Source: Raineyella sp. W15-4 (GTDB taxonomy: Bacteria > Actinomycetota > Actinomycetes > Propionibacteriales > Propionibacteriaceae). Taken from it: DNA of 64,000 nt. The stretch is taken from assembly GCF_033170155.1 (NCBI RefSeq), contig NZ_CP137079.1, forward strand, positions 682,001 through 746,000, written 5' to 3'. Below are positions 37,569 to 45,247 of this stretch, piece after piece (position 1 is the first letter of the stretch; each line of letters begins with the position of its first letter). The notes beneath the pieces were generated by a model. The model was not told the DNA's origin and ran no database searches. It worked only from the letters and a program-made list of their open reading frames with translations. The translations under genes were made by a program, and so were the position numbers.

Positions 37569-39377
37569 TCATCGCCGTGGCGACGACTCCGCGATCCGGC
37601 GGACCGCCGCCACCAGGGCGTCGGCCTCCTCCAGGGTGTTGTAGAAGGCGAAGGACGGCCGTACAGTCGCCTCCAGCCCCAATCGCCGCAGGATCGGCTG
37701 GGCGCAGTGATGCCCGGCCCGCACCGCGATGCCCTCGGCATCCAGCGCCCGGCCGACCGCCAGCGGGTCGTGGCCGGCCAGGACGAAGGACAGCACGCTC
37801 GCCTTGTGCGGTGCCGTCCCCACGATGCGGACGCCGGGGACGGCCGCCAGCCGGGGCGTGGCGTGGGCCAGCAGACGCTCCTCCCAGGCCGCGATCCGCG
37901 GCAGACCGATCCGCTCGACGAACCGCAGCGCCGTGGCCAGCCCGACGGCGTCGGCGATGTTGCCGGTGCCGGCCTCGTAGCGGTGCGGCGGTTCGCGGTA
38001 GATCGACCGCTCCAGGGTGACGTCGGCGATCATGTTGCCGCCGCCCTGCCAGGCGGGGGTCTCGTCCCACACCTGCTCGGAGAGATAGAGCACGCCGATG
38101 CCGGTCGGCCCGTAGACCTTGTGGCCGGAGAACACGAAGAAGTCCGCTCCCAGCGTGCGGACGTCCACCGGCAGGTGCGGCGCCGACTGGGCGCCGTCGA
38201 CCAGCACCCGCGCCCCGGCGCGATGCGCCAGGTCGACGAGCTGCTCGACCGGGGTGACCGTCCCCAGTGCGTTGGAGACGGCCGTCACCGCGACGAGTTT
38301 GGTGCGCGGTCCGAGCAGATCGGCGAACCGGTCCAGCAGCAGGTCGCCGTGGTCGTCGACCGGGGCGACCCGGATCCGCGCACCGGTGCGGCGGGCGATG
38401 ATCTGCCACGGCACGATGTTGGCGTGGTGCTCCAGGTGGGTGATGAGGATCTCGTCGCCCTCCCGGAGGTTGTGGGCGCCCCACGACTCGGCGACGAGGT
38501 TGATCGCCTCGGTCGTCCCGCGGACGAACACGATCTCCTCGTCGCGGGCGGCGCCGACAAACCGTCGTACGGTCTCCCGCGCCTCCTCGTACGCATCGGT
38601 GGCCCGGGCCGCGAGGGTGTGCGCGGCCCGGTGGATGTTGGAGTTCTCGTGCTCGTAGAAGTGCACCAGCCGGTCGATCACCACCCGCGGCTTCTGCGTG
38701 GTGGCGGCGTTGTCCAACCAGATCAGCGGACGGCCGTTGACCTCCTCGGCGAGGATCGGGAACTCCCGGCGCAGCGAGGTGACGTCGAAGATCTCCTCAC
38801 CGGCCGCCCGGTCCGGCAGCGCGGGGACCGGCTGGCCGAACGGATCGGCCGGCCCCGAGGCCGGGACCGGACCCGCCGGCTCCGGCGCGACGGCCGGGTC
38901 GGCCGGCCGCGGCCGGGTCAGGAAGCCGTACACCGGGGCATCCCCCGCCGGCTCCGGGTCGATCGTGCCGGTGTAGGGCCGGTCACTCCAGCCGATGCCG
39001 GACACCGGGAGCACACCGGGGTCGAGCAGCCGGTCGACGTCACCCAGGCCGCCCGGGGCGATCGGCCCGGGCTCCAGGGGCTCGGGCTCCAGGGGCTCGG
39101 GCGCGACGGACACGAACTCCACCGGCGCCGGCCGGAGGAACTCCCCGCGAGGGGCCGGGGGGACCAGCTGCGGCGGTGAGTCGGGGCCCGGCAGGGCGCC
39201 GCTGCCGACGAGCGGCGGTACCCCGGTCGGCACGACGCCGGTCGGGGATGCCCCGGTCGGTGCCACCCCCCAGCTCTCGGCGAGGAACTTCGTGGCCAGG
39301 CCCTGGATCACCTCCGGCGAGATCGGCGGAGCGGTGTCGACGGGTCCGACGGCCGCGATCGGATCACTCGTACTCAT
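37569..39377 (-). CDS. Encapsulin-associated cysteine desulfurase (family 2A cargo)
   Basis: A SufS-type class V, PLP-dependent cysteine desulfurase that releases sulfur from cysteine as a persulfide. The enzyme domain spans about 200-602: the PLP lysine is about K420 (FSGHKVYGPTG) and the active cysteine about C558 (VRAGHHCAQP). A ~190-residue Pro/Gly/Glu-rich, low-complexity N-terminal extension with internal repeats (PTGASPTGVVPTGVPP; EPLEPEPLEP) precedes it. Known SrpI-type cargo enzymes carry such an extension to enter the shell. The start overlaps the shell gene stop (ATG 39377, GGTGGA upstream; ATG 39386 possible), so both are coupled. Confidence 0.92.
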   Translation of the reverse strand: MSTSDPIAAVGPVDTAPPISPEVIQGLATKFLAESWGVAPTGASPTGVVPTGVPPLVGSGALPGPDSPPQLVPPAPRGEFLRPAPVEFVSVAPEPLEPEPLEPGPIAPGGLGDVDRLLDPGVLPVSGIGWSDRPYTGTIDPEPAGDAPVYGFLTRPRPADPAVAPEPAGPVPASGPADPFGQPVPALPDRAAGEEIFDVTSLRREFPILAEEVNGRPLIWLDNAATTQKPRVVIDRLVHFYEHENSNIHRAAHTLAARATDAYEEARETVRRFVGAARDEEIVFVRGTTEAINLVAESWGAHNLREGDEILITHLEHHANIVPWQIIARRTGARIRVAPVDDHGDLLLDRFADLLGPRTKLVAVTAVSNALGTVTPVEQLVDLAHRAGARVLVDGAQSAPHLPVDVRTLGADFFVFSGHKVYGPTGIGVLYLSEQVWDETPAWQGGGNMIADVTLERSIYREPPHRYEAGTGNIADAVGLATALRFVERIGLPRIAAWEERLLAHATPRLAAVPGVRIVGTAPHKASVLSFVLAGHDPLAVGRALDAEGIAVRAGHHCAQPILRRLGLEATVRPSFAFYNTLEEADALVAAVRRIAESSPRR

Positions 39378-40281
39378 GGAAGACATCCACCGCGACGTTG
39401 TCGAGGACGCCGAGCGCGTCGTCGGTCAGCACCGCCAGCGAGGTGTAGAGGGAGATCAGGTAGGAGGCGATGGCCTGCCGGTTGATCCCGGTGAAGCGGA
39501 CCGACAGGCCGGGGCTCTGCTCGCCGACCAGGCCGGGCTGGAACAGGCCGATCACCCCCTGCTGCTCCTCGCCGGTGCGGACCAGGATGAACGAGGTCTT
39601 CCCGTCCTCCAGCGGCACCTTGTCGGAGGGGATGATCGGGATCCCGCGCCAGGTGATGAACTGCGAGCCGTACAGGCTGACGGTGACCGGCGGCACACCG
39701 CGGAACGTCGCCTCACGACCGAACGCGGCCACCGCCGCCGGGTGGGTGAGGAAGAAGCTGGGGGACTTCCACACCTTCGTGATCAGGCTGTCCAGGTCGT
39801 CGGGGGTGGGGGCGCCGGTCCGGGTCGAGATCCGCTGGTCGGGCGTGACCTGGGAGAGCAGGCCGTACTCGGGGTTGTTGATCAGCTCCGACTCCTGGCG
39901 CTCCTTGATCGTCTCGATCGTCAGCCGCAGCTGCTGGGCCACCTGGTCGTGCGGGCTGGAGTACAGGTCGGAGACGCGGGTCTGGACGTCGACGATGGTC
40001 GAGATCGGCCGCAGGGTGACCTCGCGCGGGTGGGTCTCGTAGTCCACGAACGTGTTCGGCAGCTGGTGGTCGTCGATCTGGCCGACGTCGACGGTGACCC
40101 GCTCCGGGTTCACCACTCGGTTGAGTCGGTAGATGCCCGCCTCGACCGGGGCCCAGGACAGCAGATGCAGCAGCCAGCGAGGGGTGATCGTGGAGAGCTG
40201 CGGGACCGACTTGGTCGCGTTGGCGAGTTGCCGGGCAGCGAGGTCTCCGAGTGCCTGGGACTCGGTGCGGGGTTCGGACAT
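39364..40281 (-). CDS. Family 2A encapsulin shell protein (SrpI-like)
   Basis: This 305-residue protein matches the SrpI-type, HK97-fold encapsulin shell. Its hallmarks are RVSDLYSSPHDQVAQQLRLT, ERQESELINNPEYGLL and RGIPIIPSDKVPL. Such subunits self-assemble into a nanocompartment around a cysteine desulfurase. The ATG at 40281 has GGAGGA upstream; upstream in-frame sequence is not conserved. The gene overlaps its cargo gene and follows the thioester-domain gene by 91 bases. Family identification is strong; particle size and sulfur storage are inferred from characterised relatives. Confidence 0.93.
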   Translation of the reverse strand: MSEPRTESQALGDLAARQLANATKSVPQLSTITPRWLLHLLSWAPVEAGIYRLNRVVNPERVTVDVGQIDDHQLPNTFVDYETHPREVTLRPISTIVDVQTRVSDLYSSPHDQVAQQLRLTIETIKERQESELINNPEYGLLSQVTPDQRISTRTGAPTPDDLDSLITKVWKSPSFFLTHPAAVAAFGREATFRGVPPVTVSLYGSQFITWRGIPIIPSDKVPLEDGKTSFILVRTGEEQQGVIGLFQPGLVGEQSPGLSVRFTGINRQAIASYLISLYTSLAVLTDDALGVLDNVAVDVFHEYE

Positions 40282-40372
40282 GTCTCCTCCGTGTTCTCTG
40301 GGTAAGGGTTTTCCTGGTGACTTGATAGGAATTCTGGGTCGGCCGGGGCGGCCGCGGGGACGGCCGGCGCGG

Positions 40373-41890
40373 TCAGGCGGTGCGGGCGGCCGCCCCGGTC
40401 CGTGGTCCGCCGCTCGGGGCCGGGAGACGCACCGCACCGAGGGTCTCGAGTCGGAACGTCCAGGAGTCCCGGCGGACCGCGCGGGCGCCGTGCAGCAGGG
40501 GAGTGAACTCCTCCGGCCCGCCGTGGGTCCGGGAGCCGATCAGGACCCGGGGGGCGCAGCCGTGGGACGCCGTGGCGTGCACGACCAGTCGGCCCTCCGG
40601 GGACGGGTGCTCGGTGAATCGTACGAAGAAGAGCTCGGAGGCCCGGATGCCCTCGGTGAGCGGGCGGCCCCAGACGTCGAGCACCGTCGCGGTCGGGTCG
40701 TCGGGCAGCTCGAAGGTGACCCGATGGGACGGTCCCGGCCCGACCAGGACAAACGGGCCGACTGCCCCGGGCACCGGCGGCGGGACGGCCGCGGCCCCGG
40801 CGGGCACCAGCCGGGTCCGGGCCGCGGGGAGGTCGGCACCGTCGGCCGGGACGGCCACCCGGTCGAGCAGGTAGCGGTAGAGCTGGACGACGCCCTCGGG
40901 ATTCACGTACGTCGGGGTGCCGGTCAGGGTGAAGCGGAGGCTCTCCAGCCCGACCGGGACCGGGGCGGTGGCGGGGGTCGACACCACCAGTCGGTAGTGC
41001 GGGAACCCCTGGCCGATCCCGTCGGCCAGCGTCGCCCCCACCCCCAGCACGGTGTCGACATCGGTGCGTCGTCCCGCCGCGGGGGTCCGGGTCGCGGCCG
41101 GCGTCACGGTCCGTTCGCTGCCGGCCACCGGCTGCCAGCGCAGGCCGTCGTGGGAGCGTTCGAGGCGCAGGGTCAGCGGGGCGCGGCCCGAGGTCCCGAC
41201 CAGGCCGACGTGGTAGCTGCCCACCTGGGGGCGCCCGTCGAAGGTGATCTCCACCGACAGCGGCCGCTCGGCGCTGACGCTGCCGGCCCAGGACGGTGCG
41301 GTCGGGTCGAGCGGCGTCCGGAGCCCGTCCACCGGTCCGGCTGCCAGTCGCAGCGGGACGCTCCGGGGCCGTACGTCGAGGTCCGCCCCGTTGGTGATGT
41401 GCCACAGCGCCGCCTGGGTGGCCGCGATCGCTTCGTGCTCGCGCAGATCAGCCCGGCCGAGCGGGTATCCCGCGGCCCGGACCCGGCGGCTCAGCTCCCC
41501 TAGCGGCACCACGGGATAGGAGTCTGCCACGATCCGGCCCAGCTCGGGCGCCGTTCGGCGGACCGCGGTGTCGGCCCGCCGGGACGGGGCGTAGCGCGAG
41601 ACCGGCGTGGGTGCGAGGCCGTCCAGGTCGAGGGAATAGGCGTCGATGGTCGGGTTGAGCCGGACCAGGTCGGTGCGGACCCGTCGGCCGTCGGCCAGCC
41701 GGATCTCCTGGATCGTGGGGGAGCACAGGCCGCCGAGGTAGCGACTCAGCCGTTCGGGCAGGTCCTCGGCGTCTGCCCGGACCTCGTGGTGGACCGGGTC
41801 GAGTGGGCCGGACCAGGTCGGGACCGGAGCAGAGGGGCGGTGATCGGTCGTGAGCAGAGCAGTGGTCGTGAGCAGAGCAGGGGCGGACAA
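40373..41890 (-). CDS. Large protein with degenerate thioester (TQXA) domain
   Basis: The 505-residue protein resembles actinobacterial thioester-domain (TQXA) proteins: EAIAATQAALWHITNGADLD holds the TQxA motif (T158-Q159-A160), and VGPFVLVGPGPSHRVTFELP (from about residue 370) resembles the second half of that fold. The cysteine that normally forms the thioester is replaced by serine (DAYSLDLDG, S86), and about 165 residues are inserted between the halves. It has no clear signal peptide, LPxTG or membrane anchor, unlike surface thioester adhesins. The start is TTG with GGAAGGA upstream. It lies in the encapsulin operon; function unknown. Confidence 0.72.
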   Translation of the reverse strand: MSAPALLTTTALLTTDHRPSAPVPTWSGPLDPVHHEVRADAEDLPERLSRYLGGLCSPTIQEIRLADGRRVRTDLVRLNPTIDAYSLDLDGLAPTPVSRYAPSRRADTAVRRTAPELGRIVADSYPVVPLGELSRRVRAAGYPLGRADLREHEAIAATQAALWHITNGADLDVRPRSVPLRLAAGPVDGLRTPLDPTAPSWAGSVSAERPLSVEITFDGRPQVGSYHVGLVGTSGRAPLTLRLERSHDGLRWQPVAGSERTVTPAATRTPAAGRRTDVDTVLGVGATLADGIGQGFPHYRLVVSTPATAPVPVGLESLRFTLTGTPTYVNPEGVVQLYRYLLDRVAVPADGADLPAARTRLVPAGAAAVPPPVPGAVGPFVLVGPGPSHRVTFELPDDPTATVLDVWGRPLTEGIRASELFFVRFTEHPSPEGRLVVHATASHGCAPRVLIGSRTHGGPEEFTPLLHGARAVRRDSWTFRLETLGAVRLPAPSGGPRTGAAARTA

Positions 41891-41951
41891 GTCCGGTGGT
41901 CCTTCCGGGAAGCGTCAGGAGCTGCCCCGGGATCGGGGTGCTCGAGCGGTG

Positions 41952-41977
41952 CGTGGGCGTGTGTCAACACGCCCACG
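41952..41977. other. Strong hairpin inside the encapsulin operon
   Basis: CGTGGGCGTGT (41952-41962) and ACACGCCCACG (41967-41977) form an 11-bp perfect stem with a 4-nt loop. It lies in the 151-base gap between the thioredoxin-like and thioester-domain genes. No T tract follows on the minus strand, so it may be a weak terminator, a processing site or an mRNA stabiliser. Confidence 0.6.
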
Positions 41978-42041
41978 GCATTCGCTTCCGCGGACAGGAC
42001 ATCGCCATCGGGCTGGGGCGCCGGCTCACCATCACGGGTGG

Positions 42042-42494
42042 CTACCGGACGGTCGCCCCGGTCGGGGCACCGACCGGCGGTTCGGGGGAGGGCTCGAGGA
42101 GGGCCAGGACGTCCGCGCGTCGCGGCTGGCCGACGATCCGGTGGGCGACCGCGCCGTCGGGGTCGAGGACCAGCACGGTCGGGGTCCGCAGGACACCGAA
42201 CCGGTCGGCGAGGTCGAGCCGGCTCTCGGCATCCAGGTCGACGTACGCCACGTCCGGACGCTCCGCGGTGACCGACTCCAGCAGCGTCCGGGTCCGCCGG
42301 CACGGTGTGCACACCGAGGAGGAGAACTGGACGAAGGTCCGCGCCGTGCCGAGGTCCGCGCCGAGGTCGTCGCGGGTGAGGTGCGGGGCCCGGGAGCCGT
42401 CCGTGGCGCGGGAGCGGCCGTCGGTGGCCCGGCGGTGGAGGCCGAAGGCAGTGGCCGCCGCCAGGGCGACGAGAAGGATGACGATGCCGGTCAC
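42042..42494 (-). CDS. Membrane-anchored thioredoxin-like protein
   Basis: The 150-residue protein has one N-terminal transmembrane helix (about 3-19) followed by a thioredoxin fold. The active site is C62-T-P-C65 (FSSSVCTPCRRTR), and the cis-Pro loop is LRTPTVLVLDPDG. It may pass reducing or oxidising equivalents at the membrane; positive residues after the helix (HRRATDGRSR) suggest that the domain could remain cytoplasmic. The start is GTG with ACAGGA upstream. It sits 34 bases after the DUF4395 gene, and the two are probably cotranscribed. Confidence 0.85.
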   Translation of the reverse strand: MTGIVILLVALAAATAFGLHRRATDGRSRATDGSRAPHLTRDDLGADLGTARTFVQFSSSVCTPCRRTRTLLESVTAERPDVAYVDLDAESRLDLADRFGVLRTPTVLVLDPDGAVAHRIVGQPRRADVLALLEPSPEPPVGAPTGATVR

Positions 42495-42528
42495 AAGGAG
42501 AATCCTGTCGGGGAGGGACTGCGGAGGA

Positions 42529-42999
42529 TCAGGCGGACGGGTGGGGCGTACGGGCGCGCAGCCGCTGGATCAGCAGGTACGCCTCGCAGCCGAGGCAGAA
42601 GTCGAACGCCGCGTTGAGGAAGGCGGCGATGAGGGCGAACGCGGCGGCGATCCAGAACAACAGCGTGACGCCGGCCAGTCCACCGATCAGGGCCAGCACG
42701 GCGAAGACCAGGCCGACGACCTGGGCGAAGCGCGGCGGCGCCTCGTCCTCCAGCTCGGTGGGCGGTGCCAGCCGCGGACGGACCCAGGTCTTGTAGATCC
42801 AGCCCCATGGTTGCCGGGAGAGGCCGAAGACGGCCCCGCCGATGAAGGCGAGCGTCTGGATCGCCAGCGGGATCAGCCCCCAGGTCGGGCCGAGCACCAG
42901 GGTGAGGGCGAGCAGGACCGAGGTGATGATGGCGCCGAAGCGCGGGCCGCGCGGGTCGATCCGGGCGGGGGTGCGCGGCTGGGCGGCGGTGGTGGCCAT
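42529..42999 (-). CDS. DUF4395 membrane protein
   Basis: The 156-residue integral membrane protein has four predicted helices (about 21-38, 42-60, 92-110, 112-130) and a CxxC at C135-L-G-C138 near the end of the last helix. This matches DUF4395 proteins, which often lie next to thioredoxin-like or sulfurtransferase genes. The ATG at 42999 has GGAGG upstream. It is the first gene of the encapsulin operon. Role unknown; a redox relay with the adjacent thioredoxin is inference. Confidence 0.82.
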   Translation of the reverse strand: MATTAAQPRTPARIDPRGPRFGAIITSVLLALTLVLGPTWGLIPLAIQTLAFIGGAVFGLSRQPWGWIYKTWVRPRLAPPTELEDEAPPRFAQVVGLVFAVLALIGGLAGVTLLFWIAAAFALIAAFLNAAFDFCLGCEAYLLIQRLRARTPHPSA

Positions 43000-43036
43000 A
43001 TCTGGATGCCTCCGGGAGGTGGAGTGGTAACTGTCG

Positions 43037-43067
43037 ATAAGCTTATACATACATTCAGTCGAGTCAA
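43037..43067 (-). promoter_or_regulatory. Encapsulin operon promoter with palindromic operator
   Basis: On the minus strand TTGACT (43067-43062) is followed after 16 bases by TAAGCT (43045-43040). The perfect 10-bp palindrome ATAAGCTTAT (43037-43046) covers that -10 element, and the region is unusually AT-rich for this genome. A repressor site overlapping the promoter is plausible; the regulator is not adjacent. Confidence 0.5.
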
Positions 43068-43262
43068 TACCTAGCCGGTGGGTTCGGTTCGACCTGTGGC
43101 ACGTACCCGCGTCGTCAGCGGGCCGTGGACGGGTCACTCGTCACCCGATTGGTACCTTCGGGACCGTCTTACCGACCGGTTCCGGGGTCATGGACGAGGC
43201 AGAATGAGCCGGCAGTGGACACGGTCGGTGCGAAGGCGCGCCGGAGAGGAAGGACTCAACCG

Positions 43263-44252
43263 ATGAAGTCAGCCCGTCTCGGGGTGGTCGGCGCGCTCGC
43301 CGCCGCCGCGATGTTCCTCGCCGCCTGTGGCAACTCCGCCGGCTCGGGTGCCGGCGCCCAGTCGTCGGCCAGCAGGACGTACAGGATCGGCATCACCCAG
43401 ATCGTCTCGCACCCCTCGCTCGACGCCTCGCGCGAGGGCTTCAAGAAGGCCCTCGCCGACGCCGGTCTGAAGGTCGACTACGACGAGCAGAACGCCCAGG
43501 GCGACCAGGCGACCGCGACCTCGATCGCCACCAAGTTCGCTGCCGACAAGGAGGACCTGGTCCTCGCCATCGCCACCCCGACCTCCCAGGCCGCGGCCCA
43601 GGCGATCACCGACACCCCGATCCTCTTCACCGCGGTCACCGACCCGGTCTCCGCGCAGCTGGTGAAGTCCCTCGACGCGCCCGGCGGCAACGTCACCGGC
43701 ACCACCGACCTCAATCCGGTCGCCAAGCAGATCGGTCTGGTCAAGCAGCTCAAGCCGCAGGCGAAGACCGTGGGCATCATCTACAGCTCCGGCGAGGTCA
43801 ACTCCACGGTCCAGGTGAAGCTGGCCCGAGAGGCCGCCGCCAAGGAGGGCCTCACCGTCAAGGAGGCCGCGGTCTCCAACTCCTCCGAGGTGCAGCAGGG
43901 CGCCCAGTCGCTCGCCGGGGTGGACGCCATCTACGTCCCGACCGACAATGTCGTGGTCTCGGCGCTGGAATCGGTGATCCAGGTCGGTGAGAGCCAGAAG
44001 ATCCCGGTGATCGCCGGTGAGGGTGACTCCGTCCAGCGCGGCACCGTCGCGACGTACGGCATCGACTACTCCAAGCTCGGCTACCAGACCGGCCAGATGG
44101 CGGTGAAGATCCTCACCGCGGGCGCCAAGCCGGCCACCATGCCGGTGGAGTCGCAGTCCGACGTCCAGCTCATCATCAACAAGACCGCCGCCGGGCGGAT
44201 GGGGGTCACCATCCCCGACGACCTGGCCGCGCAGGCCGCACAGACCTACTGA
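43263..44252 (+). CDS. ABC transporter substrate-binding lipoprotein (TrpX-like)
   Basis: A 329-residue periplasmic-type binding lipoprotein. Its signal peptide ends in the lipobox LAAC, with lipidated C22. The rest matches the PF04392 family (TYRIGITQIVSHPSLDASRE at the start, ATYGIDYSKLGYQTG later), which includes the tryptophan-uptake protein TrpX. The ATG has AGGAAGGA upstream. The permease and ATPase genes follow. The ligand may be an aromatic amino acid or related compound; no tryptophan T-box is visible upstream. Confidence 0.9.
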   Translation: MKSARLGVVGALAAAAMFLAACGNSAGSGAGAQSSASRTYRIGITQIVSHPSLDASREGFKKALADAGLKVDYDEQNAQGDQATATSIATKFAADKEDLVLAIATPTSQAAAQAITDTPILFTAVTDPVSAQLVKSLDAPGGNVTGTTDLNPVAKQIGLVKQLKPQAKTVGIIYSSGEVNSTVQVKLAREAAAKEGLTVKEAAVSNSSEVQQGAQSLAGVDAIYVPTDNVVVSALESVIQVGESQKIPVIAGEGDSVQRGTVATYGIDYSKLGYQTGQMAVKILTAGAKPATMPVESQSDVQLIINKTAAGRMGVTIPDDLAAQAAQTY

Positions 44253-44299
44253 CACCGTTCCCTACTGACAGCGTTCCCGGACGAGAAGGAGGAGGGCGG

Positions 44300-45247
44300 A
44301 TGATCGTCGCCCTGGACCTGGGGTTGATCTTCGCCGTGATGGCGTTGGGGGTCTATATCTCCTTCCGGATCCTCGACTTCGCCGACCTGACCGTCGACGG
44401 GTCGTTCACCAGCGGCGCGGCGACCACCGCCGCGCTGATCGTCGCCGGGGTGGACCCCTGGCTGGCCACCGCGGCAGCCTTCGTCGTCGGCCTGGTCGCC
44501 GGGGGAATCACCGGAGTGCTGCACGCCAAGGGCGGGATCAACCCGCTGCTGGCCGGCATCCTGACCCAGATCGCGCTGTACTCGATCAACCTGCGGATCA
44601 TGGGCCGGGCGAACGTCCCGCTGCTGCGCGCGGACACGATCATCACCCCGCTGCGGGAGGCCAAGGTGCTCGGCACCCCGGTCTCGGTGGCGATCTTCCT
44701 GGGCGTCGCGGTGCTGCTGACCGCCCTGCTGGTCTGGCTGCTGTCGACGGACTTCGGTCTCGCCATGCAGGCCACCGGCGACAACCAGGCGATGATCCGT
44801 TCCCTGGGGGTGAACACCGACGGGATGAAGATCATCGGACTGTCGCTGTCCAACGGGTTGGTCGCCCTCTGCGGCGCGCTGATCGCCCAGTACCAGGGCT
44901 TCGCCGACATCGGCATGGGCATCGGCCTGATCGTCGCCGGGCTGGCGTCGGTGATCATCGGCCAGGCGATCTTCGGGCAGCGTACGGTCCTCGTCGCCGC
45001 CGCGGCGGTGGTCGTCGGCTCGGTCGTCTACCGGCTGGTCATCCAGCTCGCCCTGATGATCGGCTTCAATCCCAACGACATGAAGCTGATCTCCGCGGTC
45101 CTCGTCGTGATCGCACTGCTGCTGCCGCGCTGGGACGTGGTCCGGCGGATCGGGGCCCGACGACAGGAGCGGCTGCAGCGGCTGACCGAGCCGTACGGAC
45201 CGGGCGCCACGACGCCGGGCGATGCCGGACAGGAGCGCGCGCGATGA
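44300..45247 (+). CDS. ABC transporter permease (TrpY-like)
   Basis: The 315-residue, highly hydrophobic protein has about eight predicted membrane helices and matches the branched-chain amino-acid/sugar-type permease family (BPD_transp_2). The segment AMQATGDNQAMIRSLGVNTD is the cytoplasmic coupling loop to the ATPase. The ATG follows GAAGGAGGAGGG. The stop overlaps the ATPase start (ATGA). Confidence 0.92.
   Translation: MIVALDLGLIFAVMALGVYISFRILDFADLTVDGSFTSGAATTAALIVAGVDPWLATAAAFVVGLVAGGITGVLHAKGGINPLLAGILTQIALYSINLRIMGRANVPLLRADTIITPLREAKVLGTPVSVAIFLGVAVLLTALLVWLLSTDFGLAMQATGDNQAMIRSLGVNTDGMKIIGLSLSNGLVALCGALIAQYQGFADIGMGIGLIVAGLASVIIGQAIFGQRTVLVAAAAVVVGSVVYRLVIQLALMIGFNPNDMKLISAVLVVIALLLPRWDVVRRIGARRQERLQRLTEPYGPGATTPGDAGQERAR

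Noticed and set aside
40373-41890. Cell-wall anchored thioester adhesin
   Set aside because: The thioester cysteine, signal peptide, LPxTG and membrane anchor are all missing, so the adhesin function is not supported.
41964-42032. 22-residue peptide ending in Cys, a possible cysteine-sensing leader peptide in the encapsulin operon
   Set aside because: It has no ribosome site and begins 10 bases after the thioredoxin-like gene. Its residues do not match known actinobacterial leader peptides.
43080-43262. T-box or other riboswitch before the TrpX-like transporter
   Set aside because: No conserved T-box sequence or specifier stem could be found; only a short GGGT/ACCC dyad is present.
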